Assembly (NCBI GenBank): GCA_905236815.1
Contig: CAJOPE010000089.1
Span: 1-52,370, forward strand
From: an uncultured Prevotella sp.
Lineage (GTDB): Bacteria; Bacteroidota; Bacteroidia; Bacteroidales; Bacteroidaceae
Length of the DNA: 52,370 nt
Direction of reading: 5' to 3'
The notes under the pieces are model-generated. The model was not told the origin of the DNA and did not search any database. It saw nothing but the letters and a program-made list of their open reading frames with translations. This document shows positions 8,019 through 16,439 of the stretch, in pieces. The position numbers and the translations under genes were made by a program. Every line of letters starts with the position of its first letter. Position 1 is the stretch's first letter.

Positions 8019-8061
8019 TCCTTGATTTGCACAAAAATGGGATTAATCACATTGAATTACT

Positions 8062-9036
8062 GTGAAAGAGATAACTTTTATACGAAATAATATTGAAAAA
8101 TGGCAAGCCACAGAAGAACTGCTAGAAGATATTTCATCAGTGAATCCTGATGAACTGGCAGATACCTATGTTGACTTGACAACTGACTTGTCTTTTGCCC
8201 AAACACATTATCCGAAATCCAGAATTACGATCTATTTAAATAATCTGGCTTCATCACTCCATAACAATCTATATAAGAACAAACAAGAGAAGTGGAGTCG
8301 TTTGATAACATTCTGGACACACGAGGTGCCTTTGACGATGTATGATAACCGCAACTTGCTAAGAGTGTCGATGCTCTTATTTGTTATTAGTTTTGTTATA
8401 GGCATTGTGTCACAACTATTGAATCCAGAATTTTGTCGTATTATTCTTTCTGATGCCTATGTGGATATGACACTTGAGAATATAGAAAATGGTGTCCCGA
8501 TGGGTATTTATGGTTCAAAAGACGAATTGCCTATGTTTTTGGGTATAACCATAAACAATGTTGGTGTTTCGTTCCAAATGTTTGCTAAAGGGTTGTTGAC
8601 TAGTATCGCAGTTGGAATATCGATTTTTAATAACTCCATAATGTTGGGGTGCTTTGAAACCTTATTTTATCAGCATGGTTTGTTGGGAGAATCTCTGCTT
8701 ACTGTTTTTCAACATGGCACTCTTGAGATTTCTGCCTTGATAGTTTCGGGAGCTGCAGGATTGGCAATGGGTAATGGGTGGCTTTTCCCTGGAACTTATT
8801 CTCGTTTGGTTTCTTTCCAAAGAGGAGCAAAGCGAGGCCTTAAAATTATAGTGGGCTTAGTTCCCGTATTTATTTGTGCAGGTTTTATCGAGGGTTTTGT
8901 TACGCGTCATACCGAAACTCCAAATGCAATTCGAGTGATGGTTATAATTCTGTCGCTAATATTTATTATTGGATACTTTATAGTGTTACCTTATGTACGT
9001 CACAAACAATTAATACAAAAGGAAAATGATAACTAG
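8062..9036 (+). CDS. SpoIIM (stage II sporulation protein M) family membrane protein
   Basis: The 324-residue protein starts at a GTG. Residues 1-90 form a helical cytoplasmic region (FIRNNIEKWQATEELLEDI, LTTDLSFAQTHYPKSRI) typical of the bacterial DUF95/SpoIIM family in non-sporulators. About five membrane segments follow, from LRVSMLLFVISFVIGIVSQL to LIFIIGYFIVLPY; the SpoIIM core includes NNVGVSFQMFAKGLLTSI and FQHGTLEISALIVSGAAGL. Sporulation SpoIIM helps drive engulfment by peptidoglycan degradation, but here the organism is not a sporeformer. It is the first gene of a compact operon with DUF4129, DUF4350, MoxR and DUF58 genes, suggesting an envelope role. Confidence 0.9.
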   Translation: MKEITFIRNNIEKWQATEELLEDISSVNPDELADTYVDLTTDLSFAQTHYPKSRITIYLNNLASSLHNNLYKNKQEKWSRLITFWTHEVPLTMYDNRNLLRVSMLLFVISFVIGIVSQLLNPEFCRIILSDAYVDMTLENIENGVPMGIYGSKDELPMFLGITINNVGVSFQMFAKGLLTSIAVGISIFNNSIMLGCFETLFYQHGLLGESLLTVFQHGTLEISALIVSGAAGLAMGNGWLFPGTYSRLVSFQRGAKRGLKIIVGLVPVFICAGFIEGFVTRHTETPNAIRVMVIILSLIFIIGYFIVLPYVRHKQLIQKENDN

Positions 9037-10093
9037 AAAAATAAAATTTTACGAGGTTCGAACTTTTAGCGAGAAATTTAGCGATACTTTTGACTTTATC
9101 AATCAGAATTCAAAAGTTCTGATGAAGTATTTGTTTTATTCGATGATACCATTTGCTGTCATCTCAGGCTTTGGATTGGGATTTGTGGGGGATATGTATA
9201 GTCAGCTCTTTGGTAATATAAATAATCCTGATGCTTTCATCCAATCAATAGATGCCAATCCTATGTATAATTTGGGTATAGGATTGACTGCTTTACCTGG
9301 ATATGTGAGTTATTTGATTCTTTATACTATGGTGTTTTCTCTTATTCAATTATATAATGATAGAGAGGAAGGATTAGAAGGTGTGGTGTTTAAGGATATA
9401 CGACCATATTTCGATAGGAATATTTCAAAATTATTAATTTATGGTCTTGTGACAGTTGCCACTTTTATAGGAATATCTCTATTATGTCTGTTCTTTGGTG
9501 TTCTTATTTCTGGATTTTTATTAATACCACTTTTGTTTGGCATATTTATTTTTCTCGTATGCGGTCGACTTATTCTTCCTGCCTATATCTTTAGTGGTGA
9601 GTCTATTACGTCTTCTTACTCAAAAGGCTTATCCTATGGATGGAATACTTTTTGGGGAATGCTTGGGATGGGAATTGTCATAACTTTCTTATCCGATGTC
9701 TTAATGATCTTATTTGCTATTCCTTTCGAAATAGTAATAGGAGTAAAAGCCTTTTTACTGTCTAGTGATGCGGAAATGTCTACTTTAGCAACTGTTGGTT
9801 ATTATATCTTCGGTTTCTTTATGGGAATCATGACAACTCTTGGTATGTATTTTGTAATCGTAATTAGTCTTGTTGCACTTTCTTACCAATATGGTCATAC
9901 AGCAGAGTCACTTGATTCTGTTAGTATTGAGGATGATGTTGAGAACTTTGAGGAAAAGGGAAATATTTCAGATGAAGAAAAAGTAGCAGAAGAAATTAAG
10001 AAAGTGGAAGTTTACGCTAAAGAAAAGGAGGATCCTTATCGCTATATGCCGAAGTCTTCATCATCTGAAATTGATAATTTTGATAATCTCTGA
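9026..10093 (+). CDS. multi-pass membrane protein, function unknown
   Basis: The 355-residue protein has about six hydrophobic segments, beginning MKYLFYSMIPFAVISGFGLGF and including ISLLCLFFGVLISGFLL and MGIMTTLGMYFVIVISLVAL. An acidic, Glu/Lys-rich cytoplasmic tail of about 70 residues follows (DEEKVAEEIKKVEVYAKEKE). The layout resembles the membrane domains of glycerophosphodiester-phosphodiesterase-type proteins, but I see no catalytic domain. The ATG lies 11 bases before the end of the SpoIIM gene and the DUF4129 gene follows 5 bases later, so it is surely part of this operon. Confidence 0.8.
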   Translation: MITRKIKFYEVRTFSEKFSDTFDFINQNSKVLMKYLFYSMIPFAVISGFGLGFVGDMYSQLFGNINNPDAFIQSIDANPMYNLGIGLTALPGYVSYLILYTMVFSLIQLYNDREEGLEGVVFKDIRPYFDRNISKLLIYGLVTVATFIGISLLCLFFGVLISGFLLIPLLFGIFIFLVCGRLILPAYIFSGESITSSYSKGLSYGWNTFWGMLGMGIVITFLSDVLMILFAIPFEIVIGVKAFLLSSDAEMSTLATVGYYIFGFFMGIMTTLGMYFVIVISLVALSYQYGHTAESLDSVSIEDDVENFEEKGNISDEEKVAEEIKKVEVYAKEKEDPYRYMPKSSSSEIDNFDNL

Positions 10094-10098
10094 AAAGA

Positions 10099-10713
10099 AT
10101 GATAAATCCAGTTGACACGTTGAGTCTGAATCCTGCAATCATAAAAACATGGCAGGAAAATTCCGATTACGACTATAGTCGTGAACTGATGCCTCGGAAA
10201 ACGAATTTCACAGAAAGGCTTTCTGAGCTGTTAAATAGAATTTTCTCCGTAGATTTGGGACTGGGAAAATTCTACGCAGACTATGGTGAGGTTATCTGGA
10301 TAGTAGTTGCTATTATTGTTATTCTTCTTATAGTTCTCTTTATCTATAAGAAACATCCTGAATTCTTTGGATTTTCTCGAAAGACCACCGTTGATTATGA
10401 TGTAACTGAAGATACTATTTATGGCGTGGATTTTTCCAATGAAATCAGAAAGGCTCTAGCATCTGAAAATTATCGTGAAGCAGTACGCCTCATCTATCTG
10501 CAGACTCTGAAATGGCTGAGTGATAATGGCAAGATAGATTGGCAAATCTACAAGACCCCAACACAGTACACTTATGAAGTTAAAACACAGGAATTCCGAA
10601 TGTTCACAAACAACTTTCTGAAGATAAGGTTTGGAAATTTTAATGCAGATAGGCAACTGTGTGAGTGGATGCAAAACAGTCAGAAAAATATAGAGAGAGG
10701 AGGAGGTCAATGA
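10099..10713 (+). CDS. DUF4129 domain protein
   Basis: A 204-residue protein with one membrane helix at about residues 70-92 (VIWIVVAIIVILLIVLFIY) and a cytoplasmic C-terminal DUF4129 domain. The domain shows EIRKALASENYREAVRLIYL and LKWLSDNGKIDWQIYKTPTQYTYEV, the helical pattern usual for this family, which travels with MoxR and DUF58 genes. Its stop overlaps the start of the next gene (ATGA), implying translational coupling. No catalytic residues are evident; the domain is likely a protein-interaction module. Confidence 0.87.
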   Translation: MINPVDTLSLNPAIIKTWQENSDYDYSRELMPRKTNFTERLSELLNRIFSVDLGLGKFYADYGEVIWIVVAIIVILLIVLFIYKKHPEFFGFSRKTTVDYDVTEDTIYGVDFSNEIRKALASENYREAVRLIYLQTLKWLSDNGKIDWQIYKTPTQYTYEVKTQEFRMFTNNFLKIRFGNFNADRQLCEWMQNSQKNIERGGGQ

Positions 10714-12035
10714 AAGCAAATAAGATTTTTGTTTTAATCATTGTTCTCATTTTTGGCTTGGGTGTTTTGGTTCAAGTCACCGCTCCTCAACCATTTAATT
10801 GGGAACCTACCTATCATACTGAGGATAAAAATCCTTTTGGCTGTTATGTCTTTGATAGTGTCATGAAGCATACTATGTCAAAGGGGTATAGAGTCAGTAG
10901 AAAAACCATTTACCAGGAGAGTAGAGAAAATAAAGGAAAAGTCCAGAATTACATAATATGTCTAAATGAAGAACTAACGAAAGTTGATATTTCTGCATTA
11001 GCTAAATTAGCAAAGCAAGGCAGTCGTATTTTGCTAGCTTCTAATCGCTATATTACTGATAGTGCATACAAAAAAACTTTGCATGTTGGCTTTTATTATG
11101 TTCCTAGTCAGGATGTAAACTTAAGGAGTTTGGTTCTGAAGTCAGATTCTACAGAACTATTTGATACGTTGCAATGGAAGGGAAGAGGATTCCCTACGCA
11201 AAGTTATAGAATATATTCTTCGTTGGTTTCTTCTGATTTGGGCGTAGATTCGGGCTACCATGTTGATACATTGTTGTCTACTATGGTCACGCATTTGGAC
11301 GATGAAATTGGAGTAGACACTGCAGTTTCATCTTATTCGGAAGCGTTAGGGTATGATAATTCCCAGGATTCCCAGGTAAGGGTTCTTGCGCCTCTACTTA
11401 TTTCTGAGAAATATGGAAAAGGTGAGATTTTATATTGTGGAACACCATTGCTCTTTACCAATTATGGCATATTGGATAGTAGTACCCAGCACTTACTGAT
11501 GCGAATGATGTCTTTGATGGGTGATAAACCATTGGTGAGAATAAATATGAAAGACTCAAATACAGAAGAACTTGATGGTACAGTCTCTCCATTAGATGAA
11601 TTTTTGAAGCGCCCACCTCTTCGATGGGCTATTTACACATTTCTATTAGGAGTTCTTTTGTTCATGATTTTCACTGCTCGTCGACGTCAGAGAATCATCC
11701 CTGTCGTAGAGAAATCAGAAAACAAGTCACTTGAGTTCGTGAAGTTGATAGGATCAGTTTATTATCATCGAAAGGCAACAACCGATTTGGTCCAGAAAAA
11801 ATATTCTTTCTTTGTAGATGAGATCTATAGACAGTTTGGATTGGATGTCCGTGATATAAAAGACGACGAGATTATCAGCCGTACTCTATCAGAAAAGAGT
11901 GGAATAGAAAAGAAAAAAATAGCAGCTTTCATCAAGGAACTTCGTTATGTGTCCTATTTGAAAACGGATATCACTAGTGACGAGATGAGAGACTATATAG
12001 ATAAAATGAACAGAATATTAAAAGCAATCAGATAA
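10710..12035 (+). CDS. DUF4350 domain membrane protein
   Basis: The product has 441 residues. It opens with a membrane anchor (FVLIIVLIFGLGVLVQV), then an extracytoplasmic DUF4350 region of about 270 residues (FGCYVFDSVM, ISALAKLAKQGSRILLASN, YGKGEILYCGTPLLFTNYG), similar in outline to class I glutamine amidotransferase-like folds without obvious catalytic residues. A second helix (LRWAIYTFLLGVLLFMIF) returns it to the cytoplasm, ending in a basic domain of about 120 residues. The start at 10710 is favoured over 10665 because an AGGAGG stretch, unusual in this genome, precedes it and it overlaps the previous stop as ATGA. The stop overlaps the MoxR start (TAATG). Confidence 0.87.
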   Translation: MKANKIFVLIIVLIFGLGVLVQVTAPQPFNWEPTYHTEDKNPFGCYVFDSVMKHTMSKGYRVSRKTIYQESRENKGKVQNYIICLNEELTKVDISALAKLAKQGSRILLASNRYITDSAYKKTLHVGFYYVPSQDVNLRSLVLKSDSTELFDTLQWKGRGFPTQSYRIYSSLVSSDLGVDSGYHVDTLLSTMVTHLDDEIGVDTAVSSYSEALGYDNSQDSQVRVLAPLLISEKYGKGEILYCGTPLLFTNYGILDSSTQHLLMRMMSLMGDKPLVRINMKDSNTEELDGTVSPLDEFLKRPPLRWAIYTFLLGVLLFMIFTARRRQRIIPVVEKSENKSLEFVKLIGSVYYHRKATTDLVQKKYSFFVDEIYRQFGLDVRDIKDDEIISRTLSEKSGIEKKKIAAFIKELRYVSYLKTDITSDEMRDYIDKMNRILKAIR

Positions 12036-13000
12036 TGGAAGAACAAAGATTAGACTTGTCCGTATTTTCGGAAAAGATACAGAAAATTAGAGAGCAAATC
12101 TCTCAGGTGATAGTGGGGCAGGATGAGGCTGTAGACCTTATTCTTACTTGTATTCTTGCTAACGGTCATGTCTTGATTGAGGGCGTGCCTGGTGTTGCAA
12201 AGACTTTGCTTGCCCGTCTTGTATCAAAATTGATTAATGCTAAATTCAATAGAATTCAGTTTACCCCAGACTTGATGCCTAGTGATGTGTTGGGTACAAG
12301 TGTGTTCAATATGAAGAATACTGAGTTCGAGTTTCACAAAGGTCCGGTATTTGCTGATGTTGTTTTGGTGGATGAAATCAATCGTGCTCCAGCTAAAACC
12401 CAAGCAGCTTTGTTTGAGGTAATGGAGGAGCGTCAGGCTACGGTCGATGGATATACATATGCCATGGATGACATCTTCACAGTGATAGCAACACAGAATC
12501 CTGTAGAGCAAGAAGGAACTTATAAACTTCCAGAGGCGCAGCTCGACCGTTTTCTAATGAAAATTACGATGGGGTATCCATCCGTAGAAGAGGAAGTATC
12601 AATCTTGAGGCGCCATCAGGCTGTTTCTGAGTTTACAAAGTTAAAGGAAGTAGCTCCTGTTATAACCAAGGAAGAACTGATGTCACTTCGCGCAGAGTTA
12701 GAGCACGTAATTGTTGATGAGTCTTTGCTAAGATATATTGCACAGATAGTAGCACAGACAAGAGATAGTAAGGCCATTTATCTGGGAGCTTCTCCGCGTG
12801 CATCGGTAGCAATGTTACAGGCATCCAAGGCGTATGCCCTTCTGCAGGGACGAGATTTTGTTACCCCAGATGATATCAAGTTTGTTACCCCAAGTATACT
12901 TCAGCATCGTTTGGTGCTTAGTGCTGAGGCTGAGATGGATGGTTATACAACCACGAAAGTTGCCAAGCGCCTGATTGATAAAGTAGAAGTTCCGAAGTAA
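12035..13000 (+). CDS. MoxR family AAA+ ATPase
   Basis: MoxR ATPases are chaperone-like AAA+ proteins that usually assemble or activate partner complexes, often with DUF58 or VWA proteins. The 321-residue protein has the Walker A motif GVPGVAKT near residues 50-57, Walker B VLVDEINR near 110-117, sensor 1 IATQNP, and the C-terminal lid (SPRASVAMLQASKAYALL). Length and motifs are standard. It shares one base with the gene before it and one with the DUF58 gene after it. Confidence 0.95.
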   Translation: MEEQRLDLSVFSEKIQKIREQISQVIVGQDEAVDLILTCILANGHVLIEGVPGVAKTLLARLVSKLINAKFNRIQFTPDLMPSDVLGTSVFNMKNTEFEFHKGPVFADVVLVDEINRAPAKTQAALFEVMEERQATVDGYTYAMDDIFTVIATQNPVEQEGTYKLPEAQLDRFLMKITMGYPSVEEEVSILRRHQAVSEFTKLKEVAPVITKEELMSLRAELEHVIVDESLLRYIAQIVAQTRDSKAIYLGASPRASVAMLQASKAYALLQGRDFVTPDDIKFVTPSILQHRLVLSAEAEMDGYTTTKVAKRLIDKVEVPK

Positions 13001-14313
13001 TGTTTCTCACTTATCGTTTTTATTTCATTCTCATAGTTACAGTAGTCCTTCTTGCTGCCGGTTTGGCTATCCCACTGTTGTTCACGGTGGGTAAGGTACT
13101 TCTATTGCTGGTTTTCTTGGATTGGCTGCTGGAAAGTGTGCTGCTTTATTCCCAAAAGGGTATGGAAGCATCAAGGATAATGTCAAAGCGTTTTTCGAAT
13201 GGTGACGAGAATGAGGTGAGAATTCGTGTGGAGAATAATTATTGGTTCCCCGTTAAGGTAGAGGTAATTGATGAGATTCCTGTAGCTTTTCAGCGACGGG
13301 ATGTGCTTTTCTCATTATCCTTAAATAAACTTGAGGGAAAAAATATTCTCTACAAACTTCGACCTGTGAAGCGTGGTGTTTATTCTTTTGGAAAAATTCG
13401 TGTATTCACAAGTGTTGGACTGAAACTGGTACAACGACGGTTTACGCTTGGTGACGATTCGGATGTGAAGGTTTATCCTTCTTATCTGATGCTGAATAAG
13501 TATGAACTGCTTGCTATTAGCAATAACCTAACTGACCTTGGTATCAAACGAATCAGAAGAGCTGGTAACCAGACGGAGTTTGAGCAAATAAAGGATTATG
13601 TGTATGGAGATGACTATCGTACTATAAATTGGAAGGCAACTGCCCGCAGAAACCAATTGATGATAAACGTTTATCAAAGTGAACGATCACAGCATATCTT
13701 CAATGTAATTGATAAAGGAAGAGTGATGCAGCAGGCTTTCAATGGGATGACCTTGCTCGACTATGCTATCAATGCTTCTTTGGTGCTCAGTTATGTAGCG
13801 ATGAATAAGGAGGATAAGGCTGGATTAGCAACGTTTAGTGGTAGTTTCGACTCCTTCCTTCCTGCTTCTTCACGCCCTGGACATCTTCAGAGTATTCTTG
13901 AGATGTTGTATAATCAGACCTCTAATTTCGGTGAAAGCGATTTCTCTGCAATGTCGGTTTACTTTAGCAAACTGGTAAGTAAGCGTTCGCTGGTGGTTCT
14001 TTATACTAACTTTTCTAATTTAGTGAGTATGAAGCGTCAGTTACCTTATCTCATTCAGTTGAGTCATCATCATCGTTTGTTGGTGGTATTCTTCCAGGAT
14101 GACGAGTTAAAGTCATATTTGAAGGAGCAGCCTGAAACGACAGAAGAGTATTATCAGCATGTTATTGCTGAGAAGATGGCATGGGAACAGCGACTGATAG
14201 TTTCCACACTTCGTCAGCATGGCATATTCAGTTTGCTGACAACACCAGAAAACTTGTCAATAGATGTTATCAATAAGTATTTGGAGTTAAAGTCTCGCTA
14301 TAACATTTCTTAG
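13000..14313 (+). CDS. DUF58 domain protein (MoxR partner)
   Basis: A 437-residue membrane-anchored protein. Two hydrophobic segments fill the first ~45 residues, followed by a beta-rich region and the DUF58 core at about 185-225, with the signature QIKDYVYGDDYRTINWKATA. The C-terminal half has a VWA-like layout. In other bacteria DUF58 proteins are encoded next to MoxR and are thought to be its clients. It is the last gene of the seven-gene module, ending 27 bases before the MutS-like gene, which has its own promoter-like box. Confidence 0.92.
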   Translation: MFLTYRFYFILIVTVVLLAAGLAIPLLFTVGKVLLLLVFLDWLLESVLLYSQKGMEASRIMSKRFSNGDENEVRIRVENNYWFPVKVEVIDEIPVAFQRRDVLFSLSLNKLEGKNILYKLRPVKRGVYSFGKIRVFTSVGLKLVQRRFTLGDDSDVKVYPSYLMLNKYELLAISNNLTDLGIKRIRRAGNQTEFEQIKDYVYGDDYRTINWKATARRNQLMINVYQSERSQHIFNVIDKGRVMQQAFNGMTLLDYAINASLVLSYVAMNKEDKAGLATFSGSFDSFLPASSRPGHLQSILEMLYNQTSNFGESDFSAMSVYFSKLVSKRSLVVLYTNFSNLVSMKRQLPYLIQLSHHHRLLVVFFQDDELKSYLKEQPETTEEYYQHVIAEKMAWEQRLIVSTLRQHGIFSLLTTPENLSIDVINKYLELKSRYNIS

Positions 14314-14328
14314 CTTGTAAATTCTTGC

Positions 14329-14336
14329 TAACTTTG
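14329..14336 (+). promoter_or_regulatory. -7-like element (TAACTTTG) just before the MutS-like gene
   Basis: The box ends 4 bases before the ATG at 14341. With the usual 5-8 base gap, transcription would start at or within the first codons, giving a leaderless or nearly leaderless mRNA. No good -33 box is visible, so this may be accidental. Confidence 0.4.
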
Positions 14337-14340
14337 CCGT

Positions 14341-16158
14341 ATGGAAAATTTAGAGAGATATTACAAGGCTAAGGTGGATGTAATCGCCGCAGGTTTAGTG
14401 GCACTGAAGAGTAAATGTAAATGGTTTATCCTTGCAGAAATTGTCACTTTCCTATTGGCGATTCTTTTTATTTATTTGTATTTCACCCATACATTGGGCA
14501 GCAACTGGTGGCTGGTTTCTGTGGCCGCGATGTTGGTTTATGCTTGCGTGCGGAACTTGGATCGTAAGAATGATCGGCTGATTGCTGACCAATCTGCTCT
14601 CTTGAAAGTTTATGAAACAGAGTTGAAATATGTAGCTGGTGATTTCTCTTTATTGGATGATGGTGAGCGGTTCCTGGACATGAAACACGAGTTCTCCTAC
14701 GATCTTGATGTTTTTGGAAAAGGTTCTCTTTATCATCGAATCTCCCGAATTGTTACCACGAGAGGTGGTAAGCGATTGGCCGAGATGCTTTCTTCTCTTA
14801 ATCATTTTTCTTTCCAGCGAGTAGATGCAATTAATTATTTATCTACTCAAGAAGATTCCCTTGCTAAATTCAAGGCGGAAGGGGCACTTTGCATTGTTGA
14901 TTCTGATAGTGTGGAAGAAGCAATGAAAAAGGTTTCAGGGTTGAAACTACCAGATTTTTTCTCCTCTCCAATTTCCTTTATCATCGGATGGGTGGATATC
15001 ATTGGCTTTGTTGGAAGCATAGTTCTTTCGTATTTAGGACTGATAAACTCAGCACTTCCAACATGGTGGGGTGTTGCCAATTTTTTTGTTGTGTTCATGG
15101 GATGTATGGGCACGATTAAAAGAATGAATGATGTTGTCGGGAAACTAAAGGAACAATTACAGGCTTATATCCATTTGATAAATTTGATAATAGTACTTGA
15201 ACTGCCTTCTGATAAGGAGAATGTTGCAGTAGTCAAACATATCCAAGTGATGTTAGATGGGGCGGAGTTGTCTTTTGCTAAGTTAAATGGTATTTTGCAT
15301 AGTCTGGATAGCCGCAATAATATTGCTGGATTGTTATTGTTTAATATCTTTGGATTGAACGATTTGTTTCTTGTGAGAAAGTTTGCAAAGTGGCAATCCA
15401 TGTATGTCGACAAGATGGGTGCGTGGATAGAAGCTGTTACCGAGATGGATGTGTTGGTTTCTATGGCGACTATGAAGTTTAATCATCCAGAGGCTGTTGA
15501 GGCTGAAGTTGTGGATGCTGATAAGTTGGTTTATGAGGCTAGAGGTGTCTATCATCCTTTCCTTGGAAAGAATGCCCGTAAAAACGATTTTACAATAGTT
15601 GATCATAATTATTATATTGTGACAGGAGCCAATATGGCCGGTAAGAGTACTTTCCTCCGTGCATTAGGTGTGAACTATATTTTGGCTATGAATGGATTGC
15701 CTGTATTTGCAGATAGTTTTAAGGTTAGCAGATTCCGTCTATTCTCGAGCATGAGAACTAACGATGACCTAACCCATGGCATTAGCTATTTCAATGCCGA
15801 ACTGCTTCGGTTAAAGCAACTACTGAAGTATGTGGATAATTCTTCAGAAGAAAAAGAAAATGTTCCGACTCTGATAATCCTCGATGAAATTCTGAAGGGA
15901 ACGAATTCTGTAGATAAACTAAATGGCAGTAGAATGTTCTTAGAGGCTATCAGTAAGAAAAATGTTTCGGGAGTAATCGCTACCCATGACTTGGAACTAT
16001 CTAAAATGTCGGATGAACAGCCGTCTGTATTCCATAATTATTGCTTTGAGATAAAAGTGGGTGAACAGGTAACCTATGACTATCTGATAACCCCTGGAGT
16101 CGCTAGAAATCAGAATGCTACCTATCTTCTCAAACAGATTCTGGAAGGAAATAAATAA
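14341..16158 (+). CDS. membrane-embedded MutS-family ATPase
   Basis: The 605-residue protein has the MutS ATPase domain but not the mismatch-reading N-terminal domain (no Phe-x-Glu motif). Two membrane helices lie near residues 29-75 (WFILAEIVTFLLAILFIYLY) and two more near 205-255. The helical MutS core follows. The ATPase includes Walker A GANMAGKST near 430, the loop SSMRTNDDLTHGISYFNAE, Walker B LIILDEIL near 512 and the ATHDLEL H-motif. Length is well below MutS (~850) and MutS2 (~790), and no Smr nuclease domain is present. Housekeeping mismatch repair is unlikely. It follows the MoxR/DUF58 operon by 27 bases; partners and role are unknown. Confidence 0.9.
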   Translation: MENLERYYKAKVDVIAAGLVALKSKCKWFILAEIVTFLLAILFIYLYFTHTLGSNWWLVSVAAMLVYACVRNLDRKNDRLIADQSALLKVYETELKYVAGDFSLLDDGERFLDMKHEFSYDLDVFGKGSLYHRISRIVTTRGGKRLAEMLSSLNHFSFQRVDAINYLSTQEDSLAKFKAEGALCIVDSDSVEEAMKKVSGLKLPDFFSSPISFIIGWVDIIGFVGSIVLSYLGLINSALPTWWGVANFFVVFMGCMGTIKRMNDVVGKLKEQLQAYIHLINLIIVLELPSDKENVAVVKHIQVMLDGAELSFAKLNGILHSLDSRNNIAGLLLFNIFGLNDLFLVRKFAKWQSMYVDKMGAWIEAVTEMDVLVSMATMKFNHPEAVEAEVVDADKLVYEARGVYHPFLGKNARKNDFTIVDHNYYIVTGANMAGKSTFLRALGVNYILAMNGLPVFADSFKVSRFRLFSSMRTNDDLTHGISYFNAELLRLKQLLKYVDNSSEEKENVPTLIILDEILKGTNSVDKLNGSRMFLEAISKKNVSGVIATHDLELSKMSDEQPSVFHNYCFEIKVGEQVTYDYLITPGVARNQNATYLLKQILEGNK

Positions 16159-16247
16159 GGAGTGTGTACGAACACAGTGAAAATATCTTAAATACGAATT
16201 ACATTTAATAAATAAAGTGTAAAATCTGCACTTTCAAGAGGGGAAAG

Positions 16248-16279
16248 TTTGGTGAAAACTGAATTAATACCTATCTTTG
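16248..16279 (+). promoter_or_regulatory. promoter upstream of a short hairpin-ended transcript
   Basis: TTTG at 16248-16251, a 20-base spacer, then TATCTTTG at 16272-16279: a full consensus promoter in the gap between the MutS-like and GH43 genes. A terminator lies only about 40 bases beyond the expected start. Confidence 0.75.
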
Positions 16280-16285
16280 CAACGT

Positions 16286-16348
16286 GTTTTTCATAGTATT
16301 AGATTTAAGGTTAACAAGGTTGGTGTACAGCGGTACACCATTTTTTTT
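16286..16348 (+). ncRNA. candidate short RNA (~60 nt) or attenuated leader
   Basis: Predicted from a consensus promoter (16248-16279) and a hairpin with T run at 16321-16348. No open frame of note lies within it. It could be an independent small RNA, or the leader of the GH43 gene with an attenuator. The sequence matches no RNA family I can recognise. Confidence 0.35.
16321..16348 (+). terminator. intrinsic terminator (GGTGTAC-AGCG-GTACACC + T8)
   Basis: Perfect 8-bp stem TGGTGTAC / GTACACCA with an AGCG loop, followed by eight T. It would also stop read-through from the MutS-like gene. Confidence 0.88.
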
Positions 16349-16381
16349 GCCTTTTTGTGAACAACACTAATATATTTTTAT

Positions 16382-16389
16382 TATATTTG
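16382..16389 (+). promoter_or_regulatory. -7 element (TATATTTG) of the GH43-aquaporin operon
   Basis: Consensus -7 box about 50 bases before the ATG at 16440; the nearest TTTG (16354-16357) has a 24-base spacer, longer than ideal. Confidence 0.6.
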
Positions 16390-16439
16390 TACCAGTTTTG
16401 CAAAATAAAGAAGTAATCTGTTTCCTTATATATGAATCT

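Noticed and set aside
7960..8034. Longer N-terminus of the RDD protein
   Set aside because: It would begin upstream of the -7 box at 7991-7998 and add residues not typical of the family.
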